DNA of 64,000 nt from Gammaproteobacteria bacterium (GTDB taxonomy: Bacteria; Pseudomonadota; Gammaproteobacteria; Pseudomonadales; Pseudomonadaceae), in contig CAJCIO010000072.1 of the NCBI GenBank assembly GCA_903970465.1, positions 1-64,000 on the forward strand, given 5' to 3'. Both the position numbers and the translations under genes were made by a program. The notes under the pieces are model-generated. The model was not told the DNA's origin, made no database searches, and saw only the letters and a program-made list of their open reading frames with translations. Below are positions 27,095-36,090 of the stretch, one piece after another. Positions within the stretch are counted from its first letter, which is position 1, and every line of letters starts with the position of its first letter.

Positions 27095-27634
27095 TCAAAA
27101 AAAGCCTTCAGGCACGGTAATGGTGTCGCCGGGCATGAGTGGGGTATCGAGGCTGGCTTTTTCGACAGGTTTGCTGCTCCCCTGGTCATGCGCGATGGTG
27201 ATCTTGCTGTCCGAAGCGCGCTCGGTGAAGCCGCCCGCCAGTGCCACTGCCCGCCCTAAGGTGAGGCCTGGCTGGAAGGGGTAGCCTCCGGGCCGGGTCA
27301 CTTCGCCGCTGATAAAAAAGTCGCGGTATTGCACGACGCTGACCGAGACCTTGGGGTTGACCAGATAGTCGCCTTTCAACTTGCTGATCAGGGTCTGCTC
27401 GATCTCGGCGGCAGTCCGGCCTTTGGCCTGTACCTCGCCAATAAACGGGTAGCTGAAGGTGCCGGCGTCGGTCAGACCTATTTTTTCGAAGCTCAGGTCT
27501 TTTTCACCGAACACGCTGATGCTGATGACGTCCCCGGAGGCAAGTTTGTACTCGGCGTTTCCAGCAGCTATAGCTGACTGAGCCAGGCTCGACAGTCCTG
27601 CGAAAACCAATGCGCACAGCAGGCGAATGATCAT
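27095..27634 (-). CDS. Polysaccharide export protein (Wza/GumB-like), copy 1
   Basis: Outer-membrane/periplasmic export channel family. The 179-residue product starts with a signal peptide (IIRLLCALVFAGLSSLAQSA), then the Poly_export domain EYKLASGDVISISVFGE and TDAGTFSYPFIGEVQAKG. A single SLBB-type segment follows (FFISGEVTRPGGYPFQPGLT), ending DTITVPEGFF. No lipobox Cys is seen. It has exactly the same length as copy 2 and is highly similar. First gene of unit B, with a 575-base leader. Confidence 0.9.
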   Translation of the reverse strand: MIIRLLCALVFAGLSSLAQSAIAAGNAEYKLASGDVISISVFGEKDLSFEKIGLTDAGTFSYPFIGEVQAKGRTAAEIEQTLISKLKGDYLVNPKVSVSVVQYRDFFISGEVTRPGGYPFQPGLTLGRAVALAGGFTERASDSKITIAHDQGSSKPVEKASLDTPLMPGDTITVPEGFF

Positions 27635-27774
27635 GGGAGAGGATCGCTCTTTTGAAGATGAATGTAAGTCGAACACAAACAAACAGCAGCCGACTGGCTA
27701 GGAGGCAGCTGCAGGGGTCTGTGATCATAAAACAACGGCTGGATCGATACGGATTGGAGCGGTTGAGGTTCAGC

Positions 27775-27786
27775 CATGCTACCGCC
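27775..27786 (-). promoter_or_regulatory. ops element B, leader of the wza1-wzc1 unit
   Basis: Minus-strand GGCGGTAGCATG, 11 of 12 bases as in ops A and a good match to the RfaH ops core, 140 bases before the ATG of the export protein. Just upstream is a CAAGA/TCTTG hairpin, whose sequence is shared with leader C. Confidence 0.75.
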
Positions 27787-27914
27787 CCAAGATTGGTCGT
27801 CAATTCTTGAGAACGGGCCCAAATCACCAGACGCATCGCAGGTGAATGCGCTGACGTTTGCGGGGCTGACAGGGAAGAGGTGTGGCTGGAGTCGATGACT
27901 CCTTATTGTTTTAG

Positions 27915-27932
27915 CGCTGTTCGATGACAGCG
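27915..27932. promoter_or_regulatory. Conserved inverted repeat in leader B
   Basis: CGCTGTTCGATGACAGCG has perfect 6-base arms (CGCTGT/ACAGCG). Nearly the same 18 bases occur in leader C at 39164-39181, at a similar distance (about 125-130 bases) upstream of the ops element. It may be an operator or a start-proximal RNA hairpin. Confidence 0.6.
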
Positions 27933-28209
27933 TCGTGGCAATCTGAGTAGCAGCGCCAGAAATATGCCGGTCATGCTAGCGTTCTGACATCAGATTCACT
28001 GATGTGTTCCATAATAGAGACGCCATACGTCTGGATCAAGTAACAAAGTGATTTAACGTCAAAAAAAACCCGGTTATTTATTAGGCGCGAAGACACTTTC
28101 AATCAAGGCGCCAGAATTAAGTCGGGCGCACGTTGTCATGCCGTTGGCGTCAAATTTCACAGGCAAAAAAGTCTTTGATTTTCAGTGTGCTATCCAGTGT
28201 ACCGGCCTG

Positions 28210-28974
28210 TTATGAGCTACTGGGCGCGCGCCAGATCTTGCTGTGTGTATGCAAAAAGTGCATGAAGTAAAGTGCGCCCGCCCGCAGAGCCGAATGTTTG
28301 AGGAAACGCTGGCGAATGACCCGATCTTCCTTGAGTGCATCAAACCGCCGAGTTTGCGAAATACCGGTCGAATCGAAGTTGCATAGTGTGATTGGCAAAC
28401 GCAGTATTTCTTCACTGAGGTCAATGCCTGATACAAACTCGATGATCATGCAGTAGTCGGCCGACAGTTTGTATTCGTCGCGAAAACGTACCGTGCTCAA
28501 CCGCTGGTTTTCGAAGTACATGGCCTGGTGGCTGGTGGGCATGCCCAGATGCAAGTGACTGATCGCCTTGCCCGCGACTGGCGTGAGTTTTCCTGCGGCG
28601 TCCTCCAGGCAATAGTCGCCGTAGACATACCGCGGTACGGAACCCGCGGCTTGAATCGCGTACGCCACCTGCTTGAGCACGTCGGCATCGTGAAAAGTGT
28701 CACCACTGTTCAGGAACAGCGTGTAGCCGGGCGTCGTTACCGCACTTGCCAGTCCTTTGTTCATTGCATCGTAAAGACCCTTGTCGCGCTCTGAGGTGAT
28801 TTCGGCGCGAGCGTCCTGGACATTGTCGAGCCATTCGACGCAACCATCGGTCGAGGCGCCATCCATCACGATCCAGCGAAAGTGCTGATACGTCTGTGCG
28901 GCGATACTCGCGTAGGTCTTGATCAGTCCAGCGAGGTTATTGCGGTTGATAGTGACGATGCTGAACTGGACCAT
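28210..28974 (-). CDS. WcaE-like family 2 glycosyltransferase
   Basis: 254 residues, GT-A fold. MVQFSIVTINRNNLAGLIKT, IVMDGASTDGCVEWL, ERDKGLYDAMNKGLASA, LFLNSGDTFHDADVL and GMPTSHQAMYFENQ match colanic-acid WcaE closely in order and wording. The ATG at 28974 has AGGAG ten bases upstream; the longer frame to 29205 runs through the polymerase gene in the wrong frame. It overlaps the polymerase 3' end by 38 bases and is the only glycosyltransferase in unit C. Since gmd and fcl lie in the same unit, a fucosyltransferase role is plausible but unproven. Confidence 0.85.
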   Translation of the reverse strand: MVQFSIVTINRNNLAGLIKTYASIAAQTYQHFRWIVMDGASTDGCVEWLDNVQDARAEITSERDKGLYDAMNKGLASAVTTPGYTLFLNSGDTFHDADVLKQVAYAIQAAGSVPRYVYGDYCLEDAAGKLTPVAGKAISHLHLGMPTSHQAMYFENQRLSTVRFRDEYKLSADYCMIIEFVSGIDLSEEILRLPITLCNFDSTGISQTRRFDALKEDRVIRQRFLKHSALRAGALYFMHFLHTHSKIWRAPSSS

Positions 28975-30217
28975 TGGCCATAGGCTCCTGATGAGTTGAC
29001 GTCGTAGCGGCGTTTGGCTGCCGAGCGAGGTAAAGGAAAATCGCCGCCGAGATCCCCGAGATCTCACCGCCGTACATGATCGAGTTGGATAACACCAGGT
29101 TGAAAAAAGCGAAGGTGAAATCCAGTTTGAAAGCAGCGAGCAGATCACCCTGTGCCTGGCACTGACGCATGATTCGCCAGAAGCCGATGTAGTAGAGCAG
29201 GGCAATGAACGGCGTCAATATGCCAAAGCGGTAGTACACACCCAGGATGCCCACATCCGACAGGTAGAAATACGAGCTATACAGGTTTGAGAAACCGCCT
29301 TCCCATTGCAGAGAAAGTGCGCCCATACCGGTAAACCAGTGGCTTTGCACTTCACGCAGGATGATCGAGATGGTGGTTGCGCGCACACTGGGCGAGTCAG
29401 CGGCCTCGGAAACCAGTGCCGTGAGCTTTTCATATTGATTGATGAAAAATTCTGGCTTGATGGCATACGCCACCAGCAATAATCCAAACGCCATGGCTGC
29501 CATCTTCAGCAGCATCGCGGGGCGATCGCGGAATATCCACATCCCCGCTGCCGCCCAGATCACCATCACGTTGCGCGTCTGATTGATCAGCCACAGATCG
29601 GCTGCGAACGCGAGCAGCAGTACCACCTTCCAGGCAGTGATGCGGCGTTTGAGGCTGTACATCAGCATGAATGCGCAGAGGGACAGATAGCCGGTACCGA
29701 TTCGATAGCGATCTGGACGCAACGGATTGTTGCCGAAGTCTTTCTCGTCAACGTTGAAGCTGACATTGGTATTGGGTGAGACGATACCCAGGTAATAGCA
29801 GAAGCCCACCACCACACACGCCAAACCTGAAACCAGAAAGAACTGTTCGAGCTGGCGTTGCGTTGGCTGCAGCTTGATCATCAGGAAATAGAACGGAAAA
29901 AACAGCAGGTACAGAAAACTCCGCCGCTCTTCGAGCAGGCCATACAAAATCGGCTGGCCGAGGCTGAGGTGAGCCAGCACAGCCGAGAGGCTCGGCAAGC
30001 CCAGCCCGAAAATCGTGATCCACACTGCCGTGCGCGAGTGATGGACGCGTTTCCACGTCAGCATCAACAGCAGCGCACTGGCCAGCACCATGACAATGAA
30101 CAGTTCGCGCAGGTAGGGAATCCCGGCTTTCTTGTCATCGGTCAGGAACAGGCAGGACGAGTCCAGCAGCAGTATCAGCAGCAAGATGTTGCGGGTGGCG
30201 AACAATGTCCTGATCAC
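28937..30217 (-). CDS. Second Wzy/O-antigen-ligase-like polymerase
   Basis: 426 residues with about 11 membrane segments. The family's periplasmic loop reads INQYEKLTALVSEAADSPSV, then REVQSHWFTGMGALSLQWEG, matching the Wzy_C layout of O-antigen ligases and polymerases. I start it at the GTG at 30217, which overlaps the preceding stop as GTGA; the longer frame to 30637 is out-of-frame kinase sequence rich in Arg and Pro. It pairs with the second flippase in unit C. Confidence 0.8.
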   Translation of the reverse strand: MIRTLFATRNILLLILLLDSSCLFLTDDKKAGIPYLRELFIVMVLASALLLMLTWKRVHHSRTAVWITIFGLGLPSLSAVLAHLSLGQPILYGLLEERRSFLYLLFFPFYFLMIKLQPTQRQLEQFFLVSGLACVVVGFCYYLGIVSPNTNVSFNVDEKDFGNNPLRPDRYRIGTGYLSLCAFMLMYSLKRRITAWKVVLLLAFAADLWLINQTRNVMVIWAAAGMWIFRDRPAMLLKMAAMAFGLLLVAYAIKPEFFINQYEKLTALVSEAADSPSVRATTISIILREVQSHWFTGMGALSLQWEGGFSNLYSSYFYLSDVGILGVYYRFGILTPFIALLYYIGFWRIMRQCQAQGDLLAAFKLDFTFAFFNLVLSNSIMYGGEISGISAAIFLYLARQPNAATTSTHQEPMANGPVQHRHYQPQ

Positions 30218-32445
30218 GACGACGGTCCCGTACGAGTGGCAGCCGTATGTTCGGCCTCTGCCATTGACATGCCCTGCAACGCCCGCGGGGGTATCCGCTG
30301 CGGTTGTTGTGGGAGGAGGTTGTCGGGATCGGCCTGGTTGAGCACGACGCCGTAAAGAGTCGCACCGCCGCGTTGCAGGTGGGCGATCCCTTTGCGCACC
30401 AGCGCTACCGCCGTGCTGTCGGCTTTGATCACGTAGATCACGCCGTCGGCCTGATTGGCCAGCAAGGCACTGTCGCTGACCGACAGCGTCGAGGGTGAGT
30501 CGATGATCACGCTTTCGTAGCGAACGGCCCATTGCGCCAGCAGCTCGGCAAAGCGCGGGCTGCTCAGCGCCGCCTGTGGATCGTGAGGCGGCGTGCCCGC
30601 CGCGATCACGTCGATGTTGCCGTCGCGGTGCAGGCACTCGGAAACCAGCGCGCGATCCGCCACGAGGTCGGCGAGGCCGGGTTGGCCGGGGTTCATCCCC
30701 AGACGCTTGGCCAGCGCGGGACGGCGCAGGTCGGCTTCCACCAGCAGTACTTTTTGCAGCTTGCCCAGCGCGAAAGCGATATTGGCAGCAACGGTGCTCT
30801 TGCCTTCCTCCGGTATGGACGAAGTGACCAGCAGCACGCGGTTTTCGGCAGCGTGGTCGGCCAGCGTGACGCAGGTGCGCAAGGTGCGAATACCTTCACA
30901 GAACCCCGGGTCCTGATCGCGCTCGAAGCAATATTCAGCGGTGCGTCTAGCGCGACGGGCGATGCGCGGCAGTACGCTCCAGAGCGGCAGATCGATCTTG
31001 CCGACCAGGTCTGCGGCGGTAGTGAAGGTCTGGTGGAGCCGCCCGCGCAGCAGCGCCCATGCGGTCCCCAGCATCAACGCCAGCAGCGCGGCGGTGAACA
31101 GGACGGTAGCCTTGCGTGGCCCGCTTGGCTGAGTGCTCAGGGCTGCGTCAATCACACGGACGTTGCTCACATCGACGTTCTTGCCTGCTTCGATTTCCTG
31201 TAGTCGACGGTCGAACGCGTTGTACGTATTGCGATTGTTGTCGACATCAAGGCTCAGCGCTTGGAGTTCGAACGATTCTCGGGCCGCGGTTTGCAGCTCG
31301 GCCTTGCTCGCATCTACCGCTTCACGCTGGGCACTTTCGTTGGCCAGCGCGAGCTCGTAGTCGTTAGTGATCCCGGCTGCAAGCTGGGTCACTCGGCTGC
31401 GCAAGCTGGCGTTTGCAGTGCTCAACTCAGCCTGAGCGGCCAACAGCGCGGGATGGCCGCTGCCGTAACGTGCACTGAGCTGCTGGACCTTGGCGTCGGC
31501 TTTGGCCTGCGCTGTCTTGAGCGCCTGTACCAGCGGGTCGGCGAGTACGGCGGGAACGTTGGCGAGTTGCTGCCAGTCCTGAGCAGGGATCGCCTGGAGC
31601 TGGCGGTATTGGCTCTCGGCCTCGGCACGCTGGCGGCGGGCGTCGATCAGGTGTTCGGTGTTGAGCGTGAAGTCATTCAGGCCCTGGGTATTGGAGCCGT
31701 CGAGGTCGGTCAAGTGATGGGCTTCGCGATACGCCTGCAAGCGCGCTTCGGACGCTTGCAGGGCATCGCGCAATTCGGCCATGCGGCCCTTCATCCATTG
31801 GCTGGAGCCGGATGCAGCGCTCAGGTGCAATTGTTGAAGGCGCTGCACGTAACTGCGCGCCAGGGCATTGGCGACGGTGGCAGCGAGTTGCGGGTCCTGC
31901 AAGGTGACGTCGATCGACAGAACACGGCTTTCACCGGTAATGGCGGCCGTGGATTGATCCATCAGCAATTCGACCGCCCGGTTGAAGGCCTTGGTCTCCA
32001 GTGCATCGGCATCGCCCGAATTGGCGGCACCGAGCCTGGGTCCTTGCACTGCGGTGCGCAGGCGGCTGAACCAGGTTTGTTGCTGGCGCCTGTCAAACAG
32101 CGGGTGGGTCGCCAGATTCAGCTCGCGGACCACGCTTTCTGCAACCCCTCGGCTCTGGATCAGACTGACCTGCGTCTGCAGCATCTCTTCCGATCGCGCG
32201 GGCGACTCATGGGCTTGGGCTGCCAGCCAGGGTTTGGACGCAACGGGTTGCACCAGCAGCGTGGCGCGTGCGGTGTAAAGTGGATGAATAGTCATGATCA
32301 GCAGACCGGCGAAGGTCAAGAACGCCAGCAACAGGGCGCCGATAGCCGTCTTGCGCGAGCGCAGCGCCCGCCAGGTCTTGCCCAGGTCGATGTAGTCCGG
32401 ATGGGCGGCGGAGGTCGGGAAGCGCGAGACCGATCTATTGGCCAT
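30214..32445 (-). CDS. Wzc-like copolymerase, copy 2, without C-terminal tyrosines
   Basis: 743 residues with the same layout as the other two copies: Wzz domain with a membrane helix near 35-58, long coiled-coil region (about 200-400), second helix near 440, and kinase-like domain. It differs at key places. Walker A is SSIPEEGKSTVAANIAFALG near 547, Walker A' is LLVEADLRR (Glu replaces the first Asp), and Walker B is VIIDSPSTLS. The last 35 residues have no tyrosine at all, so the usual autophosphorylated cluster is absent. It overlaps the flippase upstream by 11 bases and the polymerase downstream by 4. Confidence 0.9.
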   Translation of the reverse strand: MANRSVSRFPTSAAHPDYIDLGKTWRALRSRKTAIGALLLAFLTFAGLLIMTIHPLYTARATLLVQPVASKPWLAAQAHESPARSEEMLQTQVSLIQSRGVAESVVRELNLATHPLFDRRQQQTWFSRLRTAVQGPRLGAANSGDADALETKAFNRAVELLMDQSTAAITGESRVLSIDVTLQDPQLAATVANALARSYVQRLQQLHLSAASGSSQWMKGRMAELRDALQASEARLQAYREAHHLTDLDGSNTQGLNDFTLNTEHLIDARRQRAEAESQYRQLQAIPAQDWQQLANVPAVLADPLVQALKTAQAKADAKVQQLSARYGSGHPALLAAQAELSTANASLRSRVTQLAAGITNDYELALANESAQREAVDASKAELQTAARESFELQALSLDVDNNRNTYNAFDRRLQEIEAGKNVDVSNVRVIDAALSTQPSGPRKATVLFTAALLALMLGTAWALLRGRLHQTFTTAADLVGKIDLPLWSVLPRIARRARRTAEYCFERDQDPGFCEGIRTLRTCVTLADHAAENRVLLVTSSIPEEGKSTVAANIAFALGKLQKVLLVEADLRRPALAKRLGMNPGQPGLADLVADRALVSECLHRDGNIDVIAAGTPPHDPQAALSSPRFAELLAQWAVRYESVIIDSPSTLSVSDSALLANQADGVIYVIKADSTAVALVRKGIAHLQRGGATLYGVVLNQADPDNLLPQQPQRIPPRALQGMSMAEAEHTAATRTGPSS

Positions 32446-33805
32446 CCCTGCACCTCGAGCGGTCCAGGCGGCGAGCTTCTTGCAATACCATGGCGATGAC
32501 GAACAGGCTGATCACGCTATTGGCAGCGCCATACGCGATCACCACCGCAACCGGGTTTTGATACATCGCGGCGCCAGCCAGTGCGGCGGCGATACGCAGT
32601 GCGGTGCTGGCGATTTCGACTGCCAGATAGCGGCCCTGCAGATTCAGCGCCGGTATCGCTATTGTGCAAGGGCGTGCCGTAAAGCCGATGAACTCCGCCA
32701 GTGCCAGCCAGCGGGCAAACTCGCCGGCTTGTTCCCATGGCGCACCGAATGCAATGACGAACATCTGCGGGCCGAACAGCATCAAAGCGCCAAACGGCAC
32801 CAGGCCGATCAGTCCAAGCCCAGCGACGCCCTTCGCCAGCAGCGGCAGCAAGCGTTCGCCGGCATGGATTGCCTTGATCACCCGCGGATAGTAAACGTCG
32901 CCCACCGATTTACCCATGAGGTTGGTGGGCATGCTCAGGACCTGTGCGCACAGGGCGAAGAAACCTGCTGGCACCGCCCCGAACGAAGCGGCCAGGACCA
33001 GCGTCGGCATGTTGTAGCCCAGCGCATTGATCAGCACTTGCGGCGCGCGAAACAGCGGGAAGTCGCTGTAGCGCTTGATCAAGGATTTACCGTCATCGAG
33101 CTCGGTTTCTTCGACCTGTGGCGCCGCTTCGGATGCGTTCGCGGCTTTGCCTTTGCTCAAGCCCATGGCGCCGAGCAGCACTGACGCGTACATGGCGTGA
33201 TAAAGCGCCGTGGTGATCACCAGCACGGGCGCCGACGCGCTGACCAGGCCTGCCAGGCTGCGCATCGAGTTGTAGCACAGGGCGTGCACGGTGGCGCCGC
33301 CTGCGGTGAGGCGAAAGCGCTGCTCGCGGTAAAGCCATTGTTGGGTGATCTCGAGCACGGCGCCGCTGAACATCGCCAGGGGCAGCAACATCAGGTAGGG
33401 CGTGAGGATCGCGAAGCCGGTGAGATCGGCCAGCGCGCTACCCCAGAAGAAAAGCACGACACCCAAGGCTACCGCTATCGCCAGTGCCACCCTCAACGAA
33501 AGACGCACCAGTGCCTTGGCATCGGATACCCGTCGGGGCAGGGCGATTGCCATCGGCCACGTCAGGGCTGCCACCGGGATCAGTACCATGCTGATGCTCG
33601 AGAAGGTGCCCAGCACCCCGAACGCTTCAGGACCGTAGATACGCATGACGATCGGAATCATCGCCAGGTTGATGGCTTGTGCAAATGCGGTACCCGAGAC
33701 TGCCGTCAGGATCTGCCGGAACAGTGGGCTTTGCCGGGCTTTGGCGAGCAACTGGCGAAGGCTGGGCGAATTCGCCGCAACGCCAGACAACTGGGGATCA
33801 GCCAT
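32435..33805 (-). CDS. Second polysaccharide flippase (Wzx-like)
   Basis: 456 residues with about 12 hydrophobic segments. The first (ILTAVSGTAFAQAINLAMIP) and IVMRIYGPEAFGVLGTFSSI are typical of the O-antigen flippase family. A polar insert near 225-250 (EAAPQVEETELDDGKSLIKR) marks the mid-protein loop. I take the ATG at 33805, 10 bases after the fcl stop; the frame extends to 33862 inside fcl. It lies in the unit with gmd, fcl, wzc2 and the second polymerase. Confidence 0.87.
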   Translation of the reverse strand: MADPQLSGVAANSPSLRQLLAKARQSPLFRQILTAVSGTAFAQAINLAMIPIVMRIYGPEAFGVLGTFSSISMVLIPVAALTWPMAIALPRRVSDAKALVRLSLRVALAIAVALGVVLFFWGSALADLTGFAILTPYLMLLPLAMFSGAVLEITQQWLYREQRFRLTAGGATVHALCYNSMRSLAGLVSASAPVLVITTALYHAMYASVLLGAMGLSKGKAANASEAAPQVEETELDDGKSLIKRYSDFPLFRAPQVLINALGYNMPTLVLAASFGAVPAGFFALCAQVLSMPTNLMGKSVGDVYYPRVIKAIHAGERLLPLLAKGVAGLGLIGLVPFGALMLFGPQMFVIAFGAPWEQAGEFARWLALAEFIGFTARPCTIAIPALNLQGRYLAVEIASTALRIAAALAGAAMYQNPVAVVIAYGAANSVISLFVIAMVLQEARRLDRSRCRDGQ

Positions 33806-33815
33806 AGGTGTGCAC

Positions 33816-34781
33816 TCAGCCTCGGGCGTGTTGCTGGTTGTCCACGAACCATTGATAGGCATCGCGCAGGCCGTCTTCGAGACTGATGCGTGCCTCCCAG
33901 CCCAGCGACGTCAAGCGTGACACGTCCATCAGTTTGCGTGGCGTGCCATCCGGTTTGCTGCTGTCGAAACTCAGCCGCCCGGTGTATTGGGTCACCCGTG
34001 CGAGGGTTTGCGCGAGCTCGCGGATGGTGCAATCCACACCAGTACCGACGTTGATGTGCGAGAGCATTGGCGAGGTGTGGGCATCGTAGGTGGCGCGATC
34101 CAGATTCATCACATGGACGCTGGCCGCAGCCATGTCGTCGACGTGCAGGAATTCACGCATCGGGTTGCCACTGCCCCAGATCACCACTTCTTCGTCGCCG
34201 CGCTGGGAGGCTTCATGGAAGCGGCGCAGCAGAGCCGGAATGACGTGGCTGTTTTCGGGGTGATAGTTATCGTGCGGCCCGTACAGATTGGTCGGCATCA
34301 CGCTGCGATAATCCCGACCGTACTGGCGGTTGTAGCTTTCGCAGAGTTTGATGCCGGCGATCTTCGCCACGGCGTAGGGTTCGTTGCTGGACTCCAGTAC
34401 GCCGGTCAACAGTGCGTCTTCACGCATAGGCTGCGGGACATCACGCGGGTAGATGCACGAGGAGCCGAGGAACAGCAGTTTGTCCACGCCGTTGCGATGC
34501 GCGGCCTGGATCACGTTGGCCTCGATCATCAGGTTCTGATAGATGAACTCTGCCGGGAAGGTATTGTTGGCGTGGATTCCGCCGACCTTGGCAGAGGCCA
34601 GATAGACCTGATCGATACGTTCGCTGGCGAAGAACGCTTCGACATCCGCCTGGTTGACCAGATCGAGTTCGGCGCGGGTGCGGGTGATCAGTTCGATCGG
34701 CTGCTGTTCGAGCTGACGCACGATGGCCGTGCCGACCATCCCGCGGTGGCCCGCGACGAATACGCGTGGACGTTGCTGCAT
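33816..34781 (-). CDS. fcl: GDP-L-fucose synthase
   Basis: Epimerase-reductase that turns GDP-4-keto-6-deoxy-mannose into GDP-L-fucose with NADPH. 321 residues with the Rossmann start [39 protein letters not shown], catalytic GSSCIYPRD (Ser/Cys) and [20 protein letters not shown] (YxxxK), and [26 protein letters not shown] eight bases before the ATG at 34781 sets the start. It follows gmd by 78 bases. Confidence 0.95.
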   Translation of the reverse strand: MQQRPRVFVAGHRGMVGTAIVRQLEQQPIELITRTRAELDLVNQADVEAFFASERIDQVYLASAKVGGIHANNTFPAEFIYQNLMIEANVIQAAHRNGVDKLLFLGSSCIYPRDVPQPMREDALLTGVLESSNEPYAVAKIAGIKLCESYNRQYGRDYRSVMPTNLYGPHDNYHPENSHVIPALLRRFHEASQRGDEEVVIWGSGNPMREFLHVDDMAAASVHVMNLDRATYDAHTSPMLSHINVGTGVDCTIRELAQTLARVTQYTGRLSFDSSKPDGTPRKLMDVSRLTSLGWEARISLEDGLRDAYQWFVDNQQHARG

Positions 34782-34859
34782 CAAGTGTTCTCCTGCAAAA
34801 AAGGGCAGAGCGCTGCGGCCGGGCACCCATGATGGGCGCCCGGCAACCGGTCACATGGA

Positions 34860-35981
34860 TTATTCGACGGACACCAGCATCTCGTGACCATGCAGCTTTA
34901 GCAGTGCGTGGCGTTGGGCAATCTTCAGGTCCTCGCGGACCATCTCCGCGCACATTTCCTGGGCGGTCACTTCCGGCACCCAACCGAGCAGGCGCTTGGC
35001 CTTGCTGGGGTCGCCCAGCAGGCTTTCGACTTCGGCCGGGCGGAAATAACGCGGGTCGATGCGGACCAGTGTATCGCCGACCTTCAGGGCCGGCGCCATG
35101 TCGCCCTCTATACGTTCGACGATGGCCTGCTCATCGATGCCTGTGCCTTCGAAGCGCAGGGTAATGCCCAAGCCGGCAGCGGCCCAGCCGATGAATTCGC
35201 GGACCGAGTACTGCACGCCGGTGGCAATCACGAAGTCGTCCGGCTGCTCCTGTTGCAGCATCATCCACTGCATGCGCACGTAATCCTTGGCGTGACCCCA
35301 ATCGCGCAGCGAGTCCATGTTGCCCATATACAGGCACGGCTCCAGCCCCTGGGCCATGTTGGCCATGCCGCGGGTGATCTTGCGCGTCACGAAGGTCTCA
35401 CCACGGCGCGGTGATTCATGGTTGAACAGAATGCCGTTGCACGCGTACATCCCGTAGGCTTCGCGGTAGTTGACGGTCATCCAGTAGGCATAGAGCTTGG
35501 CCACTGCATAGGGCGAGCGAGGATAGAACGGTGTGGTTTCCTTTTGCGGGGTTTCCTGCACCAGGCCGTAAAGCTCGGAAGTCGAGGCCTGGTAGAAGCG
35601 TGTTTTTTTCTCCAGGCCCAGCAGGCGAATGGCTTCGAGCAGACGCAGGGTGCCCATGGCATCCACATCCGCCGTGTACTCGGGCGCCTCGAAGCTCACG
35701 GCAACGTGGGATTGGGCACCCAGGTTGTACACCTCGTCCGGCTGAATCTGCTGCATCAGGCGGGTCAGGTTGGAGGAGTCAGACAAGTCACCGTAGTGCA
35801 GAACGAAATTGGCGTTCTCTTGATGGCGATCCTGATAGATGTGGTCCACGCGTTGAGTGTTGAACGACGACGCACGGCGCTTGATGCCGTGAACTTCATA
35901 ACCTTTTTCCAGCAGCAGCTCCGCCAGGTAGGAACCGTCCTGACCTGTGATGCCGGTGATCAACGCGCGTTTTTTGTCCAT
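34860..35981 (-). CDS. gmd: GDP-mannose 4,6-dehydratase
   Basis: First step from GDP-D-mannose to GDP-L-fucose (or GDP-D-rhamnose). 373 residues with [20 protein letters not shown] at the NADP site, [32 protein letters not shown], catalytic STSELYG, and [20 protein letters not shown] (YxxxK), all hallmarks of Gmd. The start at ATG 35981 drops 23 residues of the longer frame. Together with fcl downstream this makes GDP-L-fucose available to the locus. No GDP-mannose supply gene is in the window. Confidence 0.96.
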   Translation of the reverse strand: MDKKRALITGITGQDGSYLAELLLEKGYEVHGIKRRASSFNTQRVDHIYQDRHQENANFVLHYGDLSDSSNLTRLMQQIQPDEVYNLGAQSHVAVSFEAPEYTADVDAMGTLRLLEAIRLLGLEKKTRFYQASTSELYGLVQETPQKETTPFYPRSPYAVAKLYAYWMTVNYREAYGMYACNGILFNHESPRRGETFVTRKITRGMANMAQGLEPCLYMGNMDSLRDWGHAKDYVRMQWMMLQQEQPDDFVIATGVQYSVREFIGWAAAGLGITLRFEGTGIDEQAIVERIEGDMAPALKVGDTLVRIDPRYFRPAEVESLLGDPSKAKRLLGWVPEVTAQEMCAEMVREDLKIAQRHALLKLHGHEMLVSVE

Positions 35982-36090
35982 GAGTCTGTACCTGCTCCGG
36001 ATGAGCATGAAAAGGAGTAGTCCACAGGCAGTCGCCAGTGGCTTGATCAATAGGCCAAGTGGATAGGGCGCCTGAACAGGCGCCGGTCAT

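Larger units (their letters stand above)
27635..28209. other. 575-base leader region of unit B
   Basis: No gene is supported. It contains ops B, the adjoining hairpin and the conserved inverted repeat listed separately, and A/T-rich sequence toward 28020-28090 where the promoter could lie. No terminator with a clear stem and T run was found for the gene ending at 28210. Confidence 0.65.

Noticed and set aside
28141..28200. Possible terminator after the WcaE-like gene (T run near 28165-28172)
   Set aside because: A run of six T on the minus strand is present but no stem of useful length precedes it.
30411..30422. Another GGCGGTAGCGCT core on the minus strand inside wzc2
   Set aside because: It lies in coding sequence, lacks the hairpin and leader context, and only encodes the Ala-Val-Ala stretch of the kinase; probably chance.
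30218..30637. N-terminal extension of the second polymerase frame
   Set aside because: It reads through wzc2 in another frame and gives an Arg/Pro-rich non-family sequence; the GTGA overlap at 30217 is the better start.
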